DNA from: Alphaproteobacteria bacterium
GTDB lineage: Bacteria; Pseudomonadota; Alphaproteobacteria; JAGOMX01
DNA length: 17,896 bases
NCBI GenBank assembly: GCA_016742295.1
Contig: JACVCA010000008.1
Span: forward strand, 1 to 17,896
Direction: 5' to 3'
The translations under genes and the position numbers were made by a program. Positions 8,108-13,337 of this stretch are shown here, one piece after another. Position 1 is the first letter of the stretch; every line of letters starts with the position of its first letter. Below the pieces are notes generated by a model. It made no database searches. It saw only the letters and a program-made list of their open reading frames with translations, and had not been told where the DNA came from.

Positions 8108-8422
8108 ATGATTTACAGGGAACTACGTCGCCGCGCTCGAAGAATTATTGGCCCCACGCTATCTAGTTGTTTAGCTGTCTATTTTTGTTATCATATGATT
8201 GCAGGAAAGCATGGTACAATGGCATGGCGTGAAATTAATAATGAGGTCAGTTTAGCAAAAGCAAAACTTGCATCTTTAAAAGCTGAACAGCAAAAACTAG
8301 AGCACCATGTAAAGTTTTTGCGTCCAACATCTTTATGTACGGATCTTCTTGATGAACAATCACGAAAGATTCTTGGTTATACTCAATCCAATGAGATTGT
8401 CATTTTACACCATCAAGAGTAA
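8108..8422 (+). CDS. FtsB/DivIC-type septum formation initiator
   Basis: This 104-residue bitopic membrane protein fits the alphaproteobacterial DivIC/FtsB family (PF04977). A basic cytoplasmic N-terminus (RELRRRARR) precedes one membrane helix at about 16-33 (GPTLSSCLAVYFCYHMIAG). A heptad-like coiled coil follows at about 42-70 (EINNEVSLAKAKLASLKAEQ onward), then the family tail RPTSLCTDLLDEQSRKILGY at about 72-91. FtsB links FtsL and FtsQ in the divisome and helps activate septal peptidoglycan synthesis. ATG at 8108 has no strong ribosome-binding site; an ATG at 8100 is in another frame. The gene lies 97 bp after dnaE on the same strand. In many alphaproteobacteria this family is found between eno and pdhA instead. 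Confidence 0.85.
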   Translation: MIYRELRRRARRIIGPTLSSCLAVYFCYHMIAGKHGTMAWREINNEVSLAKAKLASLKAEQQKLEHHVKFLRPTSLCTDLLDEQSRKILGYTQSNEIVILHHQE

Positions 8423-8516
8423 GTACATCTTTGAATGCTATCATCGGGAGCACATAAAGCTAGATTATGGGTAAAGGGTAATGATCATCCTGGAGGCACA
8501 TTTCTAGCTACAAGAA

Positions 8517-8537
8517 AGTAAGCAATTTTTACTTACT
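8517..8537 (-). terminator. Putative terminator after tRNA-Thr
   Basis: On the minus strand an AGTAAG/CTTACT hairpin with a 9-nt loop begins about 9 nt after the CCA end of the tRNA and is followed by TTCTTG. The U-run is weak. The stem is symmetric, so it could also end transcripts arriving from the plus strand. Confidence 0.4.
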
Positions 8538-8546
8538 CCTTAAGGC

Positions 8547-8621
8547 TGGTGCCGCCGGAGAGAATCGAACTCTCGACCTCACCCTTACCAAGGGTGTGCT
8601 CTGCCACTGAGCCACGGCGGC
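8547..8621 (-). tRNA. tRNA-Thr (anticodon GGU), CCA encoded
   Basis: The minus strand folds into a complete cloverleaf. Acceptor arms are GCCGCCG and CGGCGGC, the D arm GCTC/GAGC, the anticodon stem CACCC/GGGTG with loop TTGGTAA, and the T stem GAGAG/CTCTC with loop TTCGATT. The anticodon GGT reads ACC and ACU threonine codons. The discriminator is A, and CCA (8547-8549) is encoded. The body without CCA is 8550-8621 (72 nt), with a short D-loop. A good promoter lies upstream. Confidence 0.97.
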
Positions 8622-8640
8622 TTTACGTTTGACTGGTTGT

Positions 8641-8669
8641 TTTATAACTTGAACTGCATTTTGTTTCAA
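8641..8669 (-). promoter_or_regulatory. Promoter of tRNA-Thr
   Basis: On the minus strand TTGAAA (8664-8669) and TATAAA (8641-8646) are exactly 17 nt apart. Transcription would start near 8634, giving a leader of about a dozen nt before the mature tRNA 5' end at 8621. Confidence 0.65.
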
Positions 8670-9047
8670 GGGACTATGCATTTAAATAAGCTATTCTTAT
8701 CTTGCAGGAGGTAAATAGCTTGAGTAACATATGGGGATGAACTTCTGCCTCTCGAATTAACAAATTTTGATGGACATTTAATTTTAAAGGTGGTCTCGGG
8801 AGCAGTCAGCAATTAAATGGTATAGTTAGGTGAGAAACTGATAGTACATAGGCTTCGAAGGTATATGTAACAGCAGTTCCTATAGATGAAGAAGTTAATA
8901 AACCAGTCTTAAAATTATTTTCCAAATCATTGGCATTACTCAAAAGTAGGTTAGAGGTTATAAGTGAGCAAAAAGATTGCAAATAAGTTATTTATATTTG
9001 AGAAAATCCTCTAACTTTGATGCAACAGCTTAGAAGGTGTATCTAAA
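8670..9047. other. Non-coding stretch before the response regulator
   Basis: No gene was recognised. A perfect ribosome-binding sequence, AGGAGGT (8706-8712), is followed 7 nt later by a TTG that opens only a six-codon frame. A frame of about 60 codons is open on the minus strand (8806-8991) but has no ATG or ribosome-binding site and no recognisable product. Both could be leftovers of a decayed gene. The start of the response-regulator gene has AAGGTG about 9 nt ahead. Confidence 0.4.
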
Positions 9048-9425
9048 ATGTTGGACTCTTCCTCCCTCCCCCTGGCGCTGGTAATCGATGATGATGATAA
9101 AAACCGGCAAATATTTTCTGTGGCCTTAAAAAAATTGGGTTTCGAAACCATTGAAGCTGAAAATGGCAAGGTTGGGCTTGAAAGATTGCAAACAAATCCT
9201 ATTACAGTGATTTTTTTAGACTATGCCATGCCTTATATGAATGGTTTTGAATTTTTAAGGGCCCAAAAATTTACTACGAAAAAAGATATCCCCGTAATTA
9301 TGATAAGCACAAGTACAAGCCATAATATTATGGCGGTTGAACAGTATGCTGCTAGGCATTGGATTCACAAACCCCCTTTACCGCATGAATTGGAAGAAAC
9401 TTTAATAATGATGGGACTTATATAA
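9048..9425 (+). CDS. Stand-alone response-regulator receiver domain protein
   Basis: The 125 residues are a single CheY-like receiver (REC) domain with no output domain. The acidic pocket is DDDD at 14-17, the phosphoacceptor is D58 in FLDYAMP, the switch Ser is S87 in MISTS, and the conserved Lys is K108 in IHKPP. It should accept phosphate from a histidine kinase or phosphotransfer protein and act by binding a partner. Single-domain regulators such as DivK and CpdR are common in alphaproteobacteria, but the sequence does not match either closely enough to name. ATG at 9048 has AAGGTG upstream. No kinase gene is adjacent. The J-domain gene follows 44 bp later on the same strand and may be co-transcribed. 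Confidence 0.9.
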   Translation: MLDSSSLPLALVIDDDDKNRQIFSVALKKLGFETIEAENGKVGLERLQTNPITVIFLDYAMPYMNGFEFLRAQKFTTKKDIPVIMISTSTSHNIMAVEQYAARHWIHKPPLPHELEETLIMMGLI

Positions 9426-9469
9426 GCTTACTTCTTGCTTAATATAGCTTCGTCCACCATAATAAAGAG

Positions 9470-10057
9470 ATGACAACGCAGCGTTATACTTTTTTCACTG
9501 AGTACCCTCAAACGCAAACTCGCTCTTGCGATCATGAAGGCTGTCATGAAGAAGGCAGTTATCGTGCGCCTTACGACCGTAATCAGCTGAATCATTATTT
9601 TTGGTTTTGCTTGGACCACGTGCGCACTTATAATGCGAATTGGAATTATTATGAGGGAATGAATGAAACTGAAGTGGAGTTTCACCGCAGAGCAGATGTA
9701 ACCTGGGAAAGGCCTACCTGGCCTATTGGATATTCCCATTTTGGGAGAGTGGCTTATCTAAAAGAGAGAAATTTTAAAGATCCATTTCACTTGCTTGTCT
9801 CCGATTCCCAAAACAATCAGCTAAAAAATAAGCAGGAGCCTGACGCCCGAGTTTTTCATCCTTTGAGCAAAGAACATGAAGCACTTATCATTTTGCAGCT
9901 TGAAGGACCTGTAACATTCTTTCATATCAAGTGTACTTATCGAAATTTAGTTAAAGAGCATCACCCTGATACTAATCAAGGTTGCAAAATTGCTGAAGAG
10001 TACCTTAAAAAGGTTAATAATGCTTATAGCATCTTGAAAAAAGCATTTGATAAATGA
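9470..10057 (+). CDS. J-domain (DnaJ-like) protein with N-terminal Cys/His motif
   Basis: In this 195-residue protein the J-domain is at the C-terminus (about 140-195). Helix II, CTYRNLVKEHHPD, carries the HPD tripeptide at 165-167, and helix III is EEYLKKVNNAYSILKKAF. This should stimulate the ATPase of a DnaK/Hsp70 partner. The N-terminus has C20, C25, C47 and H50 in CDHEGC and WFCLDHVR.YN, a pattern seen in the alphaproteobacterial DnaJ-domain family. A metal site there is my inference. There is no Gly/Phe region and no classic zinc-finger repeats, so it is not DnaJ itself. ATG at 9470 has AAAGAG immediately in front, too close to be a good ribosome-binding site. No later start fits the conserved N-terminus better. 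Confidence 0.9.
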   Translation: MTTQRYTFFTEYPQTQTRSCDHEGCHEEGSYRAPYDRNQLNHYFWFCLDHVRTYNANWNYYEGMNETEVEFHRRADVTWERPTWPIGYSHFGRVAYLKERNFKDPFHLLVSDSQNNQLKNKQEPDARVFHPLSKEHEALIILQLEGPVTFFHIKCTYRNLVKEHHPDTNQGCKIAEEYLKKVNNAYSILKKAFDK

Positions 10058-10075
10058 GTCTTATAAAAAGTCTTG

Positions 10076-10102
10076 TTAAAGATTAACTACCATTATCTTT
10101 AA
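10076..10102. other. Inverted repeat after the J-domain gene
   Basis: TTAAAGAT (10076-10083) and ATCTTTAA (10095-10102) form an 8-bp perfect stem with an 11-nt loop just after the J-domain stop codon. It may be a weak transcription terminator, but there is no T-run and the stem is AT-rich. A 28-codon basic frame follows (10106-10192) without a good ribosome-binding site and is not called as a gene. Confidence 0.35.
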
Positions 10103-10245
10103 GAAATGACAGAAGATAAGCGGAAGGTTTATATTAAAAAAATAAAGGGTTTTGGTTTAAATTCCAAAAATGTTTTTCATATCTTTTCATAACTTGGGGA
10201 AATGTTGTATAAGCAAGGGGTTAAATACCCCCAATGGAGAAACCT

Positions 10246-11341
10246 ATGCGTGCTGAAAGTGAAACTTTATTTGAAGATATCAAACAAGCCTTAAAATTAA
10301 TTCGGAGGCGGCTTTGACTACGACAATGCTTTACAACGACTTGAAGCATTGAACGAACAATCTCAAAAGCCTGACCTATGGGAAAACCCTGATATTGCTC
10401 AAAAGATTATGCGTGAGCGCGAACATCTCAATGCCTCAGTCAATTCCTTTCAAGCCCTTGAGCAAGCCCTAAATGATAGCCGAACCTTAATTGAAATGGG
10501 CGAAGAAGAAAAAGACGAGGAAATTATTGCTGAAGGCGAGCAAGACCTGAAAGAATTGAGTGTTCGAGTTGAGCGTGTGCGGCTCGAAAGCTTGCTTTCT
10601 GGTGAAGCAGATAATAATGACTGTTACCTTGAAGTTCATGCAGGTGCAGGTGGAACAGAAGCACAGGATTGGGCTTTGATGCTAATGAGAATGTATGCAC
10701 GTTGGGCTGAGGCACATCATTATAAAGTTGAATGGCTTGAAGAAAGCGCAGGTGATGGGGCGGGCATTAAATCTTGTACTTTGAAGATTGTTGGCTTACG
10801 GGCCTACGGTTGGCTTAAAACAGAAAATGGTGTGCATCGATTGGTTCGTATCTCCCCCTTTGATTCATCCTCAAGGCGCCACACCAGCTTTGCTTCCATA
10901 CGAATTTACCCGGTGATTGATGATAATATTAATATTGTTGTTGAAGAAAAAGATATCCGTGTTGACACATACCGTTCTTCAGGGGCTGGAGGCCAGCATG
11001 TCAATACGACAGATAGTGCGGTGCGCATTACCCATCTTCCGACTAACATTGCTGTACAATGCCAAAATGACCGTTCACAACACCGCAATCGTGCCCAAGC
11101 TATGGATATGTTAAAGGCACGATTGTTTGAACTTGAGCTACAAAAACGCGAGCAGGTGGCTCAACAAGATCACGCTGCTAAAACTGATATTGGTTGGGGA
11201 CATCAAATCCGTTCTTATGTATTGCATCCTTATCAGATGGTTAAGGATTTGCGAACCAGTATTGAAAAGGGAAATGCGCAAGGTGTTCTTGATGGAGATT
11301 TGGATCCCTTCTTAGAAGCAGCTTTAGCTGCAAGGGTTTAA
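10246..11341 (+). CDS. prfB: Peptide chain release factor 2 (programmed +1 frameshift)
   Basis: Release factor 2 ends translation at UGA and UAA by hydrolysing peptidyl-tRNA. The true start is ATG at 10246 with GGAGA at 10236-10240. Frame 0 runs 23 codons to an in-frame TGA at 10315-10317; skipping T10315 joins it to the long frame that ends with TAA at 11341. The product is 364 residues, close to E. coli RF2. The stop-recognition tripeptide SPF is at about 203-205 and the catalytic GGQ at 248-250 (SSGAGGQHVN). The C-terminus LDGDLDPFLEAAL is typical. A 4-bp hairpin, GGGG/CCCC (10217-10231), sits just ahead of the ribosome-binding site. Expression is self-limiting through the frameshift. Calling only the second frame would give a false start at TTG 10349. 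Confidence 0.97.
10304..10318 (+). promoter_or_regulatory. prfB programmed +1 frameshift signal
   Basis: Internal Shine-Dalgarno-like GGAGG (10304-10308), a 3-nt spacer, the slippery CTT (10312-10314), then stop TGA (10315-10317) and C (10318). Spacing and the CTT TGA C core equal those of the E. coli prfB site. When RF2 is scarce the ribosome pauses at the UGA and tRNA-Leu slips from CUU to UUU, restoring the reading frame. Confidence 0.95.
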
Positions 11342-11408
11342 AATACGCGTTTTGAAAATTTTAAAAGTCATGAGAGGCTAGATTTCCAGTAATTTGTAAG
11401 TCTTTTGC

Positions 11409-11437
11409 TTGACACTAAGAGGCAAATGCATTACCTT
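11409..11437 (+). promoter_or_regulatory. Promoter-like sequence opposing the microprotein frame
   Basis: A perfect -35, TTGACA (11409-11414), is followed after exactly 17 nt by a poor -10, TACCTT (11432-11437). Transcription would start near 11443 and produce RNA antisense to the whole 11462-11536 frame. Confidence 0.35.
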
Positions 11438-11444
11438 TTTTAGA

Positions 11445-11519
11445 CGGGGAGGTCGAGGTAGCTATAATAAAAATAATAACACCACCAAAGCGCCTGAGGG
11501 TAATATCAAACCCTCCCCG
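11445..11519. repeat. GC-rich inverted repeat with a competing inner hairpin
   Basis: CGGGGAGG (11445-11452) and CCTCCCCG (11512-11519) form an 8-bp stem. GAGGG (11496-11500) can pair instead with CCCTC (11511-11515), a 5-bp hairpin with a 10-nt loop. The two structures share the right arm and exclude each other. No T-run follows on either strand. Confidence 0.6.
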
Positions 11520-11536
11520 ACCATTTCATCTTTCAT
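11462..11536 (-). CDS. Possible hydrophobic microprotein (24 residues)
   Basis: A very short minus-strand frame, not recognised as any known family. ATG at 11534-11536 is preceded by GGAG (11542-11545) at an ideal 5-nt spacing. The first eight residues are polar and charged (MKDEMVGE), and the last fifteen are almost all hydrophobic (LILPSGALVVLLFLL), long enough to enter a membrane. It ends at TAG 11462-11464. The start and end of its message lie in the two arms of the GC-rich inverted repeat, and a promoter-like sequence faces it from the other strand. The layout resembles type I toxin genes, but leader peptide or chance frame are real alternatives. Confidence 0.3.
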   Translation of the reverse strand: MKDEMVGEGLILPSGALVVLLFLL

Positions 11537-11699
11537 AAAATCTCCGTAATAAATAATGCAACCTGATATTAAGCTTTCTTTAATAAATTTATTTTACATT
11601 AAATATACCAAGTAAATAAATATTATTTACACATTAAATTAATATTTATACTTGTAGAATAATATCAGCCTTTAACAATATCCAAACTAGCAGAAAAAA

Positions 11700-12224
11700 A
11701 TGAAAAAAATACAAATTAGTAGCCATATTATTGCTTTAGGGTTATTTTCTTTAGCTAATCCTTCATTGCAGGCTAGTAGGATGAATGAAGTGCCAACAGA
11801 AGTTAAACAACATATTTTAAGCTTCTTAAATAATTCAGAAGTTAAAAAAGACCGTTTAATAGCGAAAGATTTTGCAAAGGCAGGAAAGCAAGAGTTAGAA
11901 AAAAGAGTTTGCCCTTCTCTTATTCGAGGAGATATCCAAAGTAATGGAAACTTATCAAATGCTACGTCCGGTCAAGTTCCCGCTTTAACAGGAGCAGGAC
12001 AAACTCTGAATGTTCAAGGGGTAAATTATACCATTTTAACGGCAGGTGGAGAATACACAGGAACCTTCGATCATTTTATAAACAGCAATAATCTTTATCC
12101 TTTGACTCCTATGCCACACGAAGAATATATTGCAGCTGAACCTCAAGCTTATGAATGCTATTATGTTGCTTTTAATAACAATAATGAGTATGTACTTTTA
12201 GACTTGCGTAAACCATCCAATTAA
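11700..12224 (+). CDS. Secreted protein with an F-box-like segment, function unknown
   Basis: This 174-residue protein has a clear Sec-type signal peptide: basic MKKIQ, hydrophobic IIALGLFSLA and likely cleavage after LQA (residue 25). Residues 31-62 (VPTEVKQHILSFL, then RLIAKDFAKAG) fit the F-box pattern of 'LPxEV..xILSFL.....RLVSK.F'. In eukaryotes this segment binds Skp1 in SCF ubiquitin ligases. In bacteria F-box proteins are known effectors in Legionella and are abundant in amoeba symbionts such as Amoebophilus. The remaining roughly 110 residues, rich in Asn, Gly and Thr, match nothing I recognise. It has two cysteines after the signal peptide. The ATG at 11700 lacks a strong ribosome-binding site. 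The F-box reading rests on pattern matching by eye, and an unrelated helical exported domain is possible. Confidence 0.6.
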   Translation: MKKIQISSHIIALGLFSLANPSLQASRMNEVPTEVKQHILSFLNNSEVKKDRLIAKDFAKAGKQELEKRVCPSLIRGDIQSNGNLSNATSGQVPALTGAGQTLNVQGVNYTILTAGGEYTGTFDHFINSNNLYPLTPMPHEEYIAAEPQAYECYYVAFNNNNEYVLLDLRKPSN

Positions 12225-12240
12225 TTGGTAAAAAAGTTTG

Positions 12241-12264
12241 ACCAAATTTAATATAGAGTTTGGT
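12241..12264 (+). terminator. Weak hairpin after the F-box-like gene
   Basis: ACCAAA (12241-12246) and TTTGGT (12259-12264) form a 6-bp stem with a 12-nt loop, 17 nt after the stop codon. No T-run follows, so a terminator role is only possible. Confidence 0.2.
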
Positions 12265-12283
12265 ATAACAAGTTGAAAATTTG

Positions 12284-12355
12284 ATAAAGAAAGATGAGAG
12301 GAAAACTTATTGCAAAGCAATGCGGTAAGACAGAAATACTCTCATCCTTCTTTAT
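12284..12355. repeat. 17-bp imperfect inverted repeat with nested hairpin
   Basis: ATAAAGAAAGATGAGAG (12284-12300) and CTCTCATCCTTCTTTAT (12339-12355) pair over 17 bp with one mismatch. The 38-nt interior contains CTTA/TAAG (12306-12309, 12326-12329), or alternatively ATTGC-AAA-GCAAT (12309-12321). No target-site duplication or U-run is obvious. It could be a bidirectional terminator, a structured small RNA or a miniature mobile element. A 25-codon frame, 12294-12371, starts inside the left arm and is probably incidental. Confidence 0.6.
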
Positions 12356-12445
12356 ATTGTCGTTGTCGTGAAACAATTTTTAAAGCACATAATCTAGGTT
12401 TATTGAAGCTCTCAGCTTGTAATCTCCAATGCTTGTGATAATTTA

Positions 12446-12454
12446 TGGTATACT
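12446..12454 (+). promoter_or_regulatory. Extended -10 promoter, putative, for the carbonic anhydrase gene
   Basis: TGG-TATACT: an extended -10 (TGn plus TATACT at 12449-12454) about 60 nt upstream of the chosen ATG. No good -35 is present, which is tolerated by extended -10 promoters. Confidence 0.35.
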
Positions 12455-12512
12455 TTATTGGGTGATAAAGGAATAAGATTAATTGAATAAAAGAAAAATA
12501 AGCGAGGATAAA

Positions 12513-13241
12513 ATGAAAAACATAGTCCAGGTTACTTTAATATGCTTTGCATTTTTCACTGCAAAAATTTTGCATGCTGCAGATAATCCCCTTGAAAGTA
12601 GAGATCCACTCACAACTATTAATGGGATTTTAAAGAATTTAATAACCGATAATAATGCCTTTTCTCATTCAAAAAGCGCAAAAGAGTTTCAGGCTCTTAA
12701 CAAGAATCAAACGCCGCGTGCAACAATGGTCTTATGTTCAGACTCACGTGTACACACTCATTCGTTTGATTTAACACCCGAAAATGATTTGTTTGTTATC
12801 CGTAATATTGGCAATCAGCTTGAAACGGCGGAGGGTTCTATCGAATATGGCGTTGAGCATCTTTACACACCGTTACTTATATTTATTGGTCATACAAACT
12901 GTGGAGCTATCAAAGCTGCAACCGGTGATTACTCAGCTTTATCAGCAGCAATAAAACATGAACTTCAAACCATTAAGCTTGCCAAAGACCTTCCTGTGGC
13001 TGAAGGAGTTGTGACAAATATCCATCAACAGGTGGAGCTCGCATCCCAAAAATTTGCAAATTTAATCAAGCAAAATAAACTTGTTGTTGTAGGTGCGGTT
13101 TATGATTTTAGCAATGAATTAGGACATGGGCCGGGGAAACTCGTACTTCTTAATCTAAATGGTGAAAAAGATGTCTCTAAGATAAAAGATGATGTTGTTT
13201 TAAAAGGGATTAATAACATACATATTGGTTGGAAAAAATAA
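12513..13241 (+). CDS. Periplasmic beta-class carbonic anhydrase
   Basis: This enzyme interconverts CO2 and bicarbonate using zinc. From the chosen ATG it has 242 residues. A Sec signal peptide (residues 1-22, cleavage after ILHA) directs it to the periplasm. The zinc ligands are C75 and D77 in CSDSR and H127 and C130 in HTNCGA; D77 and R79 form the usual catalytic dyad. EGSIEYGVEHL and the C-terminal VVGAVYDF block also fit the beta class. A TTG 30 nt upstream (12483) keeps the frame open, but ATG 12513 has GAGGA at 12504-12508 and gives a normal signal peptide, so I chose it. Exported beta carbonic anhydrases may serve pH or bicarbonate balance; the role here is not shown by context. Confidence 0.93.
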   Translation: MKNIVQVTLICFAFFTAKILHAADNPLESRDPLTTINGILKNLITDNNAFSHSKSAKEFQALNKNQTPRATMVLCSDSRVHTHSFDLTPENDLFVIRNIGNQLETAEGSIEYGVEHLYTPLLIFIGHTNCGAIKAATGDYSALSAAIKHELQTIKLAKDLPVAEGVVTNIHQQVELASQKFANLIKQNKLVVVGAVYDFSNELGHGPGKLVLLNLNGEKDVSKIKDDVVLKGINNIHIGWKK

Positions 13242-13280
13242 TTCAAGGTAGAATTAAAGCTGTCTTCTTGAGTTTCCAGA

Positions 13281-13309
13281 TTAAAGATAGTGTGCTAACA
13301 CTACATAAT
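13281..13309 (+). promoter_or_regulatory. Putative promoter with palindromic operator ahead of the acyltransferase
   Basis: TTAAAG (13281-13286) and CATAAT (13304-13309) are 17 nt apart. The spacer is almost entirely the palindrome TAGTGT-GCTA-ACACTA (13288-13303), with 6-bp arms. A repressor dimer bound there would block RNA polymerase. The same repeat could form a small hairpin after the carbonic anhydrase gene, but no T-run follows it. Confidence 0.4.
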
Positions 13310-13337
13310 GTATTTATGAACTTAAAAGGTAACCCTT

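Larger units (their letters stand above)
11342..11699. other. Intergenic region between prfB and the F-box-like gene
   Basis: 358 bp. The left half holds a plus-strand promoter-like sequence (11409-11437), a GC-rich inverted repeat (11445-11519) and a minus-strand microprotein frame (11462-11536). The right half, from about 11560, is extremely AT-rich and probably carries the promoter of the next gene, but no single promoter stands out there. Confidence 0.5.

Noticed and set aside
8806..8991. About 60 open codons on the minus strand before the response regulator
   Set aside because: There is no ATG or ribosome-binding site, and the length is possible by chance in AT-rich DNA.
10106..10192. 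28-codon basic frame between the J-domain gene and prfB
   Set aside because: It has no proper ribosome-binding site and low-complexity AT-rich codons; lengths like this are common by chance.
10349..11341. prfB starting at TTG 10349
   Set aside because: The upstream ATG at 10246 with a good ribosome-binding site and the canonical frameshift signal restores the full N-terminal domain.
12294..12371. 25-codon plus-strand frame inside the 17-bp inverted repeat
   Set aside because: The start codon lies in the repeat arm with no good ribosome-binding site; the palindrome explains the sequence better.
12483..12512. TTG-initiated extension of the carbonic anhydrase
   Set aside because: ATG 12513 has a good GAGGA site and places the signal peptide at the very N-terminus; the extension would put ten polar residues in front of it.
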